NCBI RefSeq assembly: GCF_026725475.1
Contig: NZ_CP109967.1
Location: 372,001-436,000 of the forward strand
From: Catenovulum adriaticum
Lineage (GTDB): Bacteria > Pseudomonadota > Gammaproteobacteria > Enterobacterales > Alteromonadaceae
Reading direction: 5' to 3'
Length of the DNA: 64,000 bases
This document shows positions 7,512 through 16,506 of this stretch, one piece after another (the stretch's first letter is position 1; each line of letters begins with the position of its first letter). Below the pieces are notes generated by a model that saw only the letters and a program-made list of their open reading frames with translations, searched no databases and had not been told where the DNA came from. A program made the translations under genes and the position numbers.

Positions 7512-9314
7512 TTATTCACGAACCAATAAAACAGCGGCTGCATTTCGTTTTTTATAACTTTCTTCATTACCGGTTGATAAATTGACGGCCCAAGCTCTTG
7601 GTGCATTTGGCGTTGCTGGATTTGACACTCCAAATAAACTCGATGTTTTTGTCCAGTAAGGCGTATCTACTTTCGCGTGATTAGGCCACAGTTGTGTTTC
7701 ATCCGCACCCAGCGCCAGTTTATCGGTGACTTCACCATAATTTAAAATAGAAATAAGTTCTTTAACTGTCGGTAATCGCCAATCATCGCCCCCACATAAA
7801 TTAGCCGCATTAACAGCATTAACGTAAGCTTGCGTATTACACTCGGCTAAATTTGCATTAATAAAACACTGAGCTTGAATATCTGCATCTGTCGGCGAAC
7901 TGCTCACGCCTTCGTCGCCGCCATTTGTATTACCCGGTTGGTACCAAGTAAAGGTATGAGTATGAGAACGTATGCCTGAATCTGTTTTAATTTCCCAAAT
8001 CAGGCCGGTCACATTATCTCGTATGCAAGCAGGTGTACCTGAGTTAATTTCTTCCCCTGAATCGTTAATTAAATCAAAATCAAACCCTAATTCACCTTCA
8101 CCATTTTTAGCTAATTCCCCATTTAAATTTGCCCGATCTCGGCCTATTTCGGCATCTTGATTAGGATAGTTTCCTGGGCAATTACCAATGGCAATATTAT
8201 TACTGTCGCCATCCGCACAGCGGGTAATACCCGTATCGTTAATGCCATCAAACATTGAAATGGGCAATACAGTCACAGTGACAAAATCTGAATTTCGGCG
8301 TTCACTTAATAGGTTTTTCGCGGTGAATTTAAGCTCAAAATGACTAGCTTCTGCCACATCCGGTGCTTGAAATTGAATTCTGGCTTTGTCTGTCCCTGCA
8401 ATATCTAGCGGAATATCACCAGAGGTTTGAGTCCATAAAAATTCATTATTTTGGCCATTTGAAACTGTCCCAGTTAACGTTACAGATTGCTGTTGATACA
8501 CAACAAGGTTGTGGCCTGCATCAACCACTGGCGCGGAACGATTTTCGGGTAAAATATCAATCGTAATGCTTTTAGGGGATACACCCCCATTAGTATCTGT
8601 TACTTCTAACCGAAATTCTAAAATAGCAGATTGACTGCTCCAGTTAATCAGTTGGCCGTCGGCAATTAAACCTAGTGCGGGTGTAACCCCTGCCTCAATT
8701 GGAAAATCAGCAATAATGCCATCATCAGGTAAGCCAGTTAAACTCACACCTGAGATTTGCTCAACCCTAATTTTAGCAGACTGAACCAGTTCACCATCTT
8801 CTGCGTCTAACCAAGTTGCATCAAAGCTAAAGCCCTTGCCTGAGTCAATAACTCTGTCTGAATCATCTACAGTTAAATCAATAATAGGCAAAGTATTGTC
8901 TGAGATAATATTGAGAATAATTTGATCATTAGCAGTTTGTCCATTTGCATCAATCACTTTTAGCGTTAATAAAACAGAATCTAATTGAGTTTGGTCGTCT
9001 GGCAAAGTAAAAGTGATATTGGCAGTATCCGTTTCAGATAAAGCGCTGTTATATTGCTCAGGCTGGGCCGACCACATGTAAGTAAAAGGCGGGTTAATGC
9101 CAGTCACTGTACTATTAATTTCCACTTCACCGCTTCCAATTGGCAAATTTTTATCATCACCCAAAGCAACCCGTAACGCATCATCCGGCGAATTAGGTTC
9201 TGTATCCTTGCTTTCTAGCGAACCAGAACAACCGGCAATCATTGTCACCAAGCAAACAATATATGCCGCAAAGCGCCATTGAGTACTTATTAATTTAAGC
9301 TGACTTAACATCAT
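7512..9314 (-). CDS. PKD/cadherin-like DUF1566 lipoprotein
   Basis: About 600 residues. The lipobox VTMIAGC gives a lipoprotein. The N-terminal two thirds contain three Ig-like beta-sandwich units of PKD or cadherin type (GINPPFTYMWSAQPEQ, RIQFQAPDVAEASHFELKFTA). The C-terminal third is a DUF1566 domain with GLIWEIKT, DDWRLPTVKELISILNYG and the closing Trp/Arg block AWAVNLSTG...LLVRE. The start is set at the ATG at 9314; a GTG at 9374 extends the frame without a ribosome site. Upstream partner of the small DUF1566 gene. Likely cell-surface, possibly adhesive; this is inference from domain content. Confidence 0.75.
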   Translation of the reverse strand: MMLSQLKLISTQWRFAAYIVCLVTMIAGCSGSLESKDTEPNSPDDALRVALGDDKNLPIGSGEVEINSTVTGINPPFTYMWSAQPEQYNSALSETDTANITFTLPDDQTQLDSVLLTLKVIDANGQTANDQIILNIISDNTLPIIDLTVDDSDRVIDSGKGFSFDATWLDAEDGELVQSAKIRVEQISGVSLTGLPDDGIIADFPIEAGVTPALGLIADGQLINWSSQSAILEFRLEVTDTNGGVSPKSITIDILPENRSAPVVDAGHNLVVYQQQSVTLTGTVSNGQNNEFLWTQTSGDIPLDIAGTDKARIQFQAPDVAEASHFELKFTAKNLLSERRNSDFVTVTVLPISMFDGINDTGITRCADGDSNNIAIGNCPGNYPNQDAEIGRDRANLNGELAKNGEGELGFDFDLINDSGEEINSGTPACIRDNVTGLIWEIKTDSGIRSHTHTFTWYQPGNTNGGDEGVSSSPTDADIQAQCFINANLAECNTQAYVNAVNAANLCGGDDWRLPTVKELISILNYGEVTDKLALGADETQLWPNHAKVDTPYWTKTSSLFGVSNPATPNAPRAWAVNLSTGNEESYKKRNAAAVLLVRE

Positions 9315-9672
9315 AAAATTCAAAACCGTCAAAAAAACATCAATGCGAGATGAAAGAACACACGATTTAGCCACTTAAGTAGCCAAAAGTGCACCTAATT
9401 TGTCTAATATAAATTTATTTAGCAAAATTCATTCCATGTAAATTATTTTTTGTATATTTTACGTTAAATTTAATCTTCGCGATTCTCATCAAAATTTGCT
9501 AATCTCGAAAAGTTAAATTCACGTATTACAAAGGCGTGTTTATCTTTGTTTATAATTTGAGCTGCGAAAAATTGTCTTAGGGGCAAGGCAGAAATAATGC
9601 AAAGATTCACACGCTCTAGTGATTAGATTCCCTAATAAATATAACTAAAACTCGTGGAATATAAGCTTGATA
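9315..9672. other. intergenic region between divergent genes
   Basis: AT-rich spacer between the DUF1566 pair (minus) and the c-di-GMP gene (plus). It contains the repeat described at 9534-9614; the rest must contain both promoters, but no clear -35/-10 pair was recognised. Confidence 0.6.
9534..9614. repeat. MITE-like repeat, copy 1
   Basis: The ends form an imperfect terminal inverted repeat: GCGTGTTTATCTTTG at the left and CAAAGATTCACACGC at the right. The inner sequence ATCTTTGTTTATAAT is identical to the second copy at 30451-30509, and the right ends match at ATTCACACGC. This copy is 81 bp, the other 59 bp. No ORF inside. Confidence 0.6.
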
Positions 9673-12174
9673 ATGAATCCGTTAATGAAACTATTACTTG
9701 TTAATAGCCACCCTGAAAAAAGCAAAAAGCTACTATTGCATATTGAAAAAACGAAAGTTTTTGAAGTTATTCAAGTATCCAGTGCTCAACAAGCGATAAA
9801 ATGCTTACGCCAACAAGTTATTGACGTGATGGTATCTGATATTGATATTGATGGCTTTGACGGTTGGCGCTTATCCAGAATGGTACGCTCAGGTATTTTT
9901 CAAACCAATGAAAATATCCCTATTATTATTGTCGCTTCAACTTGGTGTGAGCATATTGCTGAAACAACAGCCCGCGAATTTGGTATTAACTATATGCTGC
10001 CTTTTCATGAACTTGAAAAATTGCCCCAAATTTTAGCTGATGCAATTTCGTCTGATTTAAAGCAAAACAGCAAAGTTAGTTTATTGGTCATTGAAGACAA
10101 CGAAGAAATTCGCGAAATTATCGAACGAATTTTAAAAAATCGATTTAGTATTGAAATGGCCGAAACCGGTGAACTAGGTCTAGCGTTATGGCGACACAAA
10201 AAACATGACATTGTATTGCTTGATGTCATGTTACCTAAAATGTCAGGTGAGCAAGTACTTGATATCATGTTAGCAGAAAACCCAGTTCAGCCCGTGATTG
10301 TAATGACAGCCCACGGAAGCACCGAACTAGCAGAAAAAATGATTATTCAAGGTGCTGCCGATTTTATCAACAAGCCATTTAGGGCTGAACAACTTAGAAA
10401 AGTGTGTGATATCGCATCACGCCGTGAAGATTTTATGATTAGCAATCAGCAATTTGCTAATAAAGTAAATGAGTTAAAACAAAGAGAAATCGCATATCGT
10501 CAAATTTCACGTACCCATGCTCAACTACTTAATAATTTAAGCACGGCAGTATTAGAGCTAAATGAACAAGGGCAGATTCAATTTTTTAATAAAGCTTGGC
10601 AAAAACTAACTGGGTTTTCAGCTAGCGAAAGTGAGCAAGAATACTTTACCCACTTTCTGCACGATAAATTAGATCGCAGTCCAAATTCAACTCAAGCAAA
10701 AATAGATCAATTATTAAGTTTTAATGTTGAGCACAGCGCTTTAGAGTTTCAGCTAGCGCATAAACAAGGCCACGATATATGGGTAGAAGCCAGATTTAGC
10801 GCAACTCAGTCTGAGCAACAAAAAGTCACTATTACCGCAACTATAGATGACATCAGCAAAAGAAAAACAGCAGAGTTTCAGCTAGAGCATTTAGCCCTAC
10901 ACGACCCATTAACTGGTTTACATAACCGCTATCATTTTGATAGTGAATTGGGTCGTTTAAGTAATGAATCAAAAAATGAGCAAACGAATCATGCTCTGCT
11001 ATATATCGACCTCGATCATTTTAAAGTGATTAATGATTCACAAGGGCATCACCAAGGTGACATTGTGTTACGTGAAGTTGCAAAAGTGATTGAAAATAAA
11101 ATACGTGCAAACGATTTGTTATGCCGCATTGGGGGCGATGAGTTTGCCGTATTAACTCACGATACCAATACCCTAGAAGCATTTGAGTTAGCCGAATCGA
11201 TTTGCCAAGCAATTAAACAAAGCCATTTTCAATTTAACGAACAAGTTTATAAAATTAGTTGTAGTGTGGGCGTGGTTTCTGTCAACGGTCTTGAAGAAAA
11301 CAGTCACGAATATTTAAAGCAGGCTGATATTGCTTTATATGTTGCCAAACATCGTGGCCGCGATTTAGTCCATATTTATTCAAGAGAAGATCAAGACAGT
11401 GAAAAACTAAGAGACACCATAGAATGGATTCATCAACTACAGCAAGCCATTATTAAAGACAATATCATTTTTCACTTTCAGCCAGTTGTTGAAATAAAAA
11501 CCGGTCAAATAGCTTATTTTGAAGCCTTAGTCCGACTAATTATCGCAGGTAAAGTCATTTTTCCCGGTCATTTTATTCCGTCACTTGAACGTGCTGAAGA
11601 CATCAAGTTACTCGATCATCAAGTTATCGCTAAAGCTATAAAAACGTTAGCTGACTATCCGCAACTCACCAAACTTGCGATAAACTTGTCGGCTCATGCA
11701 TTTAGTGATGAAAACCTACTGCCATTTATTGAGCAAAAATTAGCTCAATATCAAGTTCATCCAACCCGATTGATTTTTGAACTAACCGAAAGCGCGAGTT
11801 TAAGTAATTTATCAGCGACTCAGCGAATGATTGAGCGTTTAACGCTCATTGGCTGTGCGTTTTCAATAGACGACTTTGGCACGGGTTTTAGTACATTTAG
11901 CTACCTTAAAGAACTACCAGCTAAAAGCGTTAAAATTGATGGTAGCTTCGTCAAAGATATGAAAAAAGATCCAATAGACAAAGCTTTGGTTAAAGCTATT
12001 TACGACATTTCAAAATCGTTAGGCAAGCAAAGCGTGGCTGAATTTGTTGAAGACAGAGAAACATTAGAGTTGTTAGCTGAATTAGGAGTTGACTATGCAC
12101 AGGGTTACTTTATCGCCCGTCCGGTTCCAATTGAACAAGCCTTAGCGATAAAGCCTAATCAATGGCTGAATTAA
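9673..12174 (+). CDS. REC-REC-PAS-GGDEF-EAL cyclic-di-GMP protein
   Basis: About 833 residues, no membrane segment. Domains in order: a degenerate receiver (about 5-125) that keeps an acidic SDIDID strand but has lost the conserved lysine (YMLPFHE); a canonical receiver (about 135-255) with IEDN, phospho-acceptor D184, MTAHGS and NKPF; a PAS domain (about 280-395); a diguanylate cyclase domain with intact GGDEF at 487-491 and an RxxD product-inhibition site (RAND, 478-481); and a phosphodiesterase domain with EALVR from E617 and DDFGTG. Both c-di-GMP domains look active, so the balance is probably set by phosphorylation and PAS input. ATG 9673 chosen; an in-frame TTG lies 6 nt upstream. No adjacent histidine kinase. 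Confidence 0.9.
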   Translation: MNPLMKLLLVNSHPEKSKKLLLHIEKTKVFEVIQVSSAQQAIKCLRQQVIDVMVSDIDIDGFDGWRLSRMVRSGIFQTNENIPIIIVASTWCEHIAETTAREFGINYMLPFHELEKLPQILADAISSDLKQNSKVSLLVIEDNEEIREIIERILKNRFSIEMAETGELGLALWRHKKHDIVLLDVMLPKMSGEQVLDIMLAENPVQPVIVMTAHGSTELAEKMIIQGAADFINKPFRAEQLRKVCDIASRREDFMISNQQFANKVNELKQREIAYRQISRTHAQLLNNLSTAVLELNEQGQIQFFNKAWQKLTGFSASESEQEYFTHFLHDKLDRSPNSTQAKIDQLLSFNVEHSALEFQLAHKQGHDIWVEARFSATQSEQQKVTITATIDDISKRKTAEFQLEHLALHDPLTGLHNRYHFDSELGRLSNESKNEQTNHALLYIDLDHFKVINDSQGHHQGDIVLREVAKVIENKIRANDLLCRIGGDEFAVLTHDTNTLEAFELAESICQAIKQSHFQFNEQVYKISCSVGVVSVNGLEENSHEYLKQADIALYVAKHRGRDLVHIYSREDQDSEKLRDTIEWIHQLQQAIIKDNIIFHFQPVVEIKTGQIAYFEALVRLIIAGKVIFPGHFIPSLERAEDIKLLDHQVIAKAIKTLADYPQLTKLAINLSAHAFSDENLLPFIEQKLAQYQVHPTRLIFELTESASLSNLSATQRMIERLTLIGCAFSIDDFGTGFSTFSYLKELPAKSVKIDGSFVKDMKKDPIDKALVKAIYDISKSLGKQSVAEFVEDRETLELLAELGVDYAQGYFIARPVPIEQALAIKPNQWLN

Positions 12175-12315
12175 GCTGATATAAATAATGTAAATCTCTA
12201 ATAAAATTAAGCATGAGTTCGAAGTTCTACAGTACACGAACAATTTTTAAGATGTTAATTGACAAAAATAGGTGGAATAATAAAGGCTCGACTTGCATTA
12301 TTTATCTATTACTCT

Positions 12316-12340
12316 TGAATTGCTAAACATTAGCAATTCA
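12316..12340. promoter_or_regulatory. perfect 10-bp inverted repeat before the DUF6445 gene
   Basis: TGAATTGCTA pairs exactly with TAGCAATTCA across a 5-nt loop, 37 nt before the start codon at 12378. No U tract follows, so an operator or leader hairpin is more likely than a terminator. Confidence 0.4.
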
Positions 12341-12377
12341 TTAAAATATCACTCAAAATTACAAAAGTAACCTGTTT

Positions 12378-13085
12378 ATGTACGCCATTAATCCAAATTT
12401 TCGGTGCCAAGTACGCCTTGTTGGTATAGAAAAAACGCCAGTTATTATTTTAGACCAGGTGTTAACGTCGCTAGAACCAGCAATTAACTATGCCGTTAGC
12501 CAAGCCAAGTTTAAGTCAGAGCAACAAACCTATTATCCGGGTATGAGAGCAACAATAGACCAAGCGTATCAGGACTTAATTGTGCCTTTTATTCATTCAA
12601 TTATCACCGAATACTTTACTGTTCCTCAACCACACAAAATAGCACTAGATGCTGGTTACTATTCGCTAATCTGCCGCGCAGAATCTATGTTAAAACCAGA
12701 ACAATGCATACCGCATTTCGATAGTAAAACCGCTAATTATTTTGCGATTACTCATTATTTAAACCCAGGCGATTTTAGTGGTACGGCTTTTTATCGCCAC
12801 CGCCAAACCCAGACCGAAACCGTAACTGAGCAAAATGTAAAACTCTATTTTGATTCGCTTAATCAATATGTAGCAAACCAAGGTATGCTCCAGCAAAAAT
12901 ACTTTAGTAAATCAGATGAAATATTCGAATTAATTGAGCTCGTACCTTATCAAGCCAATCGAATGTTAATTTACCCAGGGGCTTTACTTCATTCGGCCTT
13001 TGTCGATGATGTCAGTAAAAATGTGATAATCGATCCTAAAAAAGGCCGTTTAACCGCAAATTTATTCATTGAATTAACCAATTAA
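12378..13085 (+). CDS. DUF6445 protein, 2OG-Fe(II) oxygenase-like
   Basis: 235 residues, no signal peptide. Resembles the DUF6445 family, which in Alteromonadales and Caulobacterales often sits next to tryptophan-halogenase-like genes and TonB receptors. The core looks like a 2-oxoglutarate/Fe(II) oxygenase beta-helix: an HxD pair at H113/D115 (IPHFDS), the strand GTAFYRHR, a distal histidine in LLHSAF, and GRLTANLFIEL near the end where the 2OG-binding arginine is expected. The halogenase homologue of this window lies 43 kb away (55770-57284), so the usual pairing is broken. Substrate unknown. Confidence 0.65.
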   Translation: MYAINPNFRCQVRLVGIEKTPVIILDQVLTSLEPAINYAVSQAKFKSEQQTYYPGMRATIDQAYQDLIVPFIHSIITEYFTVPQPHKIALDAGYYSLICRAESMLKPEQCIPHFDSKTANYFAITHYLNPGDFSGTAFYRHRQTQTETVTEQNVKLYFDSLNQYVANQGMLQQKYFSKSDEIFELIELVPYQANRMLIYPGALLHSAFVDDVSKNVIIDPKKGRLTANLFIELTN

Positions 13086-13129
13086 ACGAATAAGTGCTTT
13101 TTCTGAGTTCAATATATACTCACATTGCG

Positions 13130-13633
13130 CTAACTAAAAGCAAGTTTCCACTGGGCCAGTTTTTGTTCAAATGTCATACTGGCATGGGCAGGGCTCGTTG
13201 AAGGCATAACTTGATGCTTTATTTGAACCGCCCAGTCGGGTAAATAAGGCATGACTTTTTGCTTGTATAAAGTCGCTGCTTTTTGCCCATTAAATAGCAA
13301 CATTTCAATATTTTCATATTGTTTAAAACAAGGTTCAAACTGGTTTACTTCTAGCTCACTTCTTTTAATCGCTGAGTCTAAGCTACCTTCTCGATAACAA
13401 CTTGCAATTACATCCCATAACCCAACGCCCGCCCGGTTTAGATTTTTAATTTTTTCTGGATAAGGCAGTTGTGGATCAAACCCAAATATATCGGCCATAA
13501 TAGGCCAAAATGCATTTCTTGGGTGAGCATAATAAGATTGTTTTTCCAGTGAAATAACACCCGGCATACTCCCCAGTACTAGGAACTGACAATTTGGTGA
13601 AATTTGTGCGTTAAAACATTCTGCTTTTGTCAT
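13130..13633 (-). CDS. DNA-deoxyinosine glycosylase (UDG family 6 type)
   Basis: 167 residues. Uracil-DNA-glycosylase superfamily with the family 6 (hypoxanthine-DNA glycosylase) signature: LVLGSMPGVISLEKQSYYAHPRNAFWPIM near the N-terminus with the catalytic-region asparagine of RNAFW, GLWDVIASCYREGSLD, LLFNGQKA, and the closing STSPAHA loop. It removes deaminated bases to start base excision repair. Length is typical. It converges with the DUF6445 gene and has no operon partner. Confidence 0.85.
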   Translation of the reverse strand: MTKAECFNAQISPNCQFLVLGSMPGVISLEKQSYYAHPRNAFWPIMADIFGFDPQLPYPEKIKNLNRAGVGLWDVIASCYREGSLDSAIKRSELEVNQFEPCFKQYENIEMLLFNGQKAATLYKQKVMPYLPDWAVQIKHQVMPSTSPAHASMTFEQKLAQWKLAFS

Positions 13634-13942
13634 TTTGTCTCTTATTAGTTTTATCTGATCTTTAATTGTTTGGTCTTCGGCTTAACAATCAAATTAACAA
13701 TTTAAAATAATAAAATTTGCTATAATTTTAGCCTTCCCAGCTTGTATTTTAGCTTTCCAGCCATATATCTTACTCACTTAAATAAAAATTAACATTTAAT
13801 GAAACTCATTGAAAGATAATGAGTCAGACAGTCATTAGTTAACCTGAGTCCAATTGAATTAATACATTTGGTCTTAAATGGCGTGACACTTAAAATTTCA
13901 TTAAACCATTTTCATTAAACGATAAAATAAAGAATAATATAT
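13634..13942. promoter_or_regulatory. promoter region of the MoxR/Bat operon
   Basis: 309 bp between divergent genes. A TATAAT hexamer at 13721-13726 is the best -10 candidate for the plus strand, but no good -35 lies at 17 nt. A short hairpin ACTCATT/AATGAGT is found near 13804-13824. The remainder is AT-rich and featureless. Confidence 0.35.
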
Positions 13943-14899
13943 ATGGCAGCAGAACAATTTTCTCAACTAAAAACCTATTTAGATTCTCAAGTCATTGGCC
14001 AGCCAGAATTAACCGAAAGTATGTTAATTGCTTTATTAGCCGATGGCCATTTATTAGTAGAAGGCCCTCCAGGCTTAGCAAAAACCCGAGCCATTAACGC
14101 TTTGGCAAATGGCATAGAAGGTGATTTTCACCGCGTTCAGTTTACACCAGATTTATTACCGGCCGATTTAACAGGTACCGACATTTATCGACCAGAAGAT
14201 GGTACTTTTGTTTTTCAACAAGGCCCTTTATTTCATAATTTAATTCTTGCCGATGAAATCAACCGAGCGCCAGCTAAAGTACAATCTGCTTTATTAGAAG
14301 CGATGGCAGAGCATCAAATTACTGTGGGTAAAAAAACCTACCCACTACCCGATTTATTTTTAGTAATGGCAACCCAAAATCCACTTGAACAAGAAGGGAC
14401 TTACCCACTGCCAGAAGCACAGCTCGACAGATTTTTAATGCATTTAGAAATTGCTTATCCAGGGGCTGAAACTGAGCAGGCTATTTTAAAATTAACCCGC
14501 GGTGAAGCCATTAACGACAGTAAAATAGTTGCCCCGCAGCTTAATCAACAAGCTATTTTTGAAGCACGTAAGCAAGTGCTACAAGTTTATATGGCGGATG
14601 AACTAGAAAGCTATTTAGTTGACTTAATCATAGCAACCCGACAACCAGAAAAATACGATGATCAATTAAAACAGTGGATTGCTTATGGCGCTTCACCTCG
14701 CGCAACTATCGCATTAGATCGTTGTGCTCGAGCAAAAGCTTGGTTAGCCGGTCGCGACTTTGTGACCCCTGAAGATATTCAAGCCGTATTTTATAATGTA
14801 TTAAGACATCGCTTATTGTTAAGTTACGAAGCTGAAGCTGACGGAATTGAAGCTAATGATGTTCTTAACCATATTTTAAAACTGGTTGCCGTTCCTTAA
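13943..14899 (+). CDS. MoxR family AAA+ ATPase
   Basis: 318 residues, cytoplasmic. AAA_3-type ATPase: Walker A GPPGLAKT (about 41-48), Walker B LILADEINR, sensor-1 ATQNPLEQEGTYPLPEAQLDRF, and a C-terminal lid with SPRATIALDR. MoxR proteins are chaperone-like partners that act on vWA-domain proteins. It is the first gene of a six-gene operon whose other members are such vWA and Bat proteins, which makes this pairing very likely. The gap to the next gene is 15 nt. Confidence 0.92.
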   Translation: MAAEQFSQLKTYLDSQVIGQPELTESMLIALLADGHLLVEGPPGLAKTRAINALANGIEGDFHRVQFTPDLLPADLTGTDIYRPEDGTFVFQQGPLFHNLILADEINRAPAKVQSALLEAMAEHQITVGKKTYPLPDLFLVMATQNPLEQEGTYPLPEAQLDRFLMHLEIAYPGAETEQAILKLTRGEAINDSKIVAPQLNQQAIFEARKQVLQVYMADELESYLVDLIIATRQPEKYDDQLKQWIAYGASPRATIALDRCARAKAWLAGRDFVTPEDIQAVFYNVLRHRLLLSYEAEADGIEANDVLNHILKLVAVP

Positions 14900-14914
14900 T
14901 CATATTAAGTCATC

Positions 14915-15868
14915 ATGATAAAAAAAATACATCCGCACTTGGCTTGGTTAAAACAGCTAAAAGCCAATGGGGTTAATGCTGCTAAACACGAGTTACTTTA
15001 TTATCGTGGTAAAACTGCGTTACTCAAAAATTTAGCCCCTAAACAAGCCCAAAAAGCGCATTTGTCTGGTCAGTATGTATCTCAACATAAAGGCCGTGGC
15101 ATGGAGTTTGATGAAGTTCGTCACTATCAACCCGGCGATGATATTAGAATGATTGATTGGCGGGTAACCGCTCGTACGGGTAAAACTCATACAAAGTTAT
15201 TTAGAGAAGAACGCGAACGGCCCGTTTTTATTTTGACTGACTTGTCTGAATCAATGCAATTTGGTAGCCAGCTTTTGTATAAATCGGTGCAAGCCTCTCA
15301 TTTAGCTGCGCTCTTAAGCTGGAATATAAAACAACGTGGAGATCGACTTGGAGGGTTAGTGTTTAGCCATCAGCAGCATGTTGAGCTTAAACCAAAAAGT
15401 CGTCAATCGGGCGTATTACATTATATTCATGCACTTGACGCTTTAACTTCAGAGCAGGCTAAAGTTACTCCTGATCCACTTGATTTTAGTCAAGCCTGCG
15501 CAAGATTACGCCGGTTGGCTAAACCCGGCAGTCTAGTGATTATCATAAGCGACTTTCAACAATTAAACGAGGCGGCCGTTAAGCAACTCAGTTTATTAGG
15601 CCAACATTGCCAGTTGCAAGCATACCGTATATTCGACCCACTTGAACTAGCATTGCCTAACGTGAATATCCGCCAAGTGCTCAAAGTTCAAAGCAACCAG
15701 CAAAATCAAAATACCAGCGGTAATATTGTACTTGGAGACAAAAAAGAAGCGCTAAAATATCAACAAGAAGCGTTAAATTTTATGCAGCAACAACAAAAAC
15801 AACTGGCGCGTTGCCGTTGTCCGCTTACCGATATTTCATCTGCCCTGCCATTAGAGGAGCAGTTATAA
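14915..15868 (+). CDS. DUF58 domain protein
   Basis: 317 residues. The DUF58 signature is clear: GRGMEFDEVRHYQPGDDIRMIDWRVTARTGKTHTK, then RPVFILTDLSESM, a degenerate vWA-like MIDAS strand. DUF58 proteins always accompany MoxR ATPases and Bat genes and are thought to be their substrates or adaptors. The stop TAA shares one base with the start of the next gene (TAATG), a sign of translational coupling. Confidence 0.9.
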   Translation: MIKKIHPHLAWLKQLKANGVNAAKHELLYYRGKTALLKNLAPKQAQKAHLSGQYVSQHKGRGMEFDEVRHYQPGDDIRMIDWRVTARTGKTHTKLFREERERPVFILTDLSESMQFGSQLLYKSVQASHLAALLSWNIKQRGDRLGGLVFSHQQHVELKPKSRQSGVLHYIHALDALTSEQAKVTPDPLDFSQACARLRRLAKPGSLVIIISDFQQLNEAAVKQLSLLGQHCQLQAYRIFDPLELALPNVNIRQVLKVQSNQQNQNTSGNIVLGDKKEALKYQQEALNFMQQQQKQLARCRCPLTDISSALPLEEQL

Positions 15869-16506
15869 TGCCAAGCAATGCAAACTCTACTTTAGCTGCT
15901 CAGTCAACTGGCACTCAAAATACCTTGTCTCCAACAGCACAATTGCAAAATTCAGCTATCGACCCAAATGCGGCTGGATTAGCAAATCCTGCACAAGCAA
16001 GCGACCCTATGGCTGCATTTAAAGATTTACAAATGCCAGACCCGATTTCTTGGTGGCCTTTAGCTTGGGGCTGGTGGGTTGTTATTGCAATTAGCTTAAT
16101 CGCTCTAGCTGCATTTATTTATTTTTTAGTTCAGCATCAACAAAAAAAACGCGCTAAAAAACAAGCAATTAAACTGATTAACCAATTGCCAGCCAGTGCC
16201 ACAACCATTGAGTTAAATCAATTGTTAAAACAAACCATGTTAAGTTATTATCCTCGCCAGCAAGTCGCACAGTTAAGTGGTAAAACTTGGTTAACCTTTT
16301 TGCTTGCCCAGCTACCGACGGCTAAAAAAGCTACATTTAACCAGTCACTTTCGCAATTTAGTCAGTCACTTTATCAACCGAATAAATTAATCACTAACGA
16401 TGATAAAATGCTAATTACTCAGTATATTAAGCAAATAAAAATCAAACAAGTATCTACTAAAAACACCATTAACAATGAGCTTTCAGGGGAGGCAAAACAT
16501 GTTTGA
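15868..16506 (+). CDS. DUF4381 membrane protein of the Bat operon
   Basis: About 212 residues from ATG 15868, which has GAGGAG upstream; the frame is open from 15811 but that part overlaps DUF58. A polar, Ala/Gln/Asn-rich N-terminus precedes the DUF4381 hallmark PDPISWWPLAWGWWVV and one transmembrane helix with the following basic KKRAKKQAIKLI. The cytoplasmic tail has a helical LNQLLKQTMLSYYPRQQVAQLSG block. It is probably a membrane anchor of the MoxR-vWA complex. Overlaps the next gene by 8 bp. Confidence 0.85.
   Translation: MPSNANSTLAAQSTGTQNTLSPTAQLQNSAIDPNAAGLANPAQASDPMAAFKDLQMPDPISWWPLAWGWWVVIAISLIALAAFIYFLVQHQQKKRAKKQAIKLINQLPASATTIELNQLLKQTMLSYYPRQQVAQLSGKTWLTFLLAQLPTAKKATFNQSLSQFSQSLYQPNKLITNDDKMLITQYIKQIKIKQVSTKNTINNELSGEAKHV

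Noticed and set aside
7101..7529. 142-codon plus-strand frame
   Set aside because: Antisense to the small DUF1566 gene, whose signal peptide, domain motifs and ribosome site are clear.
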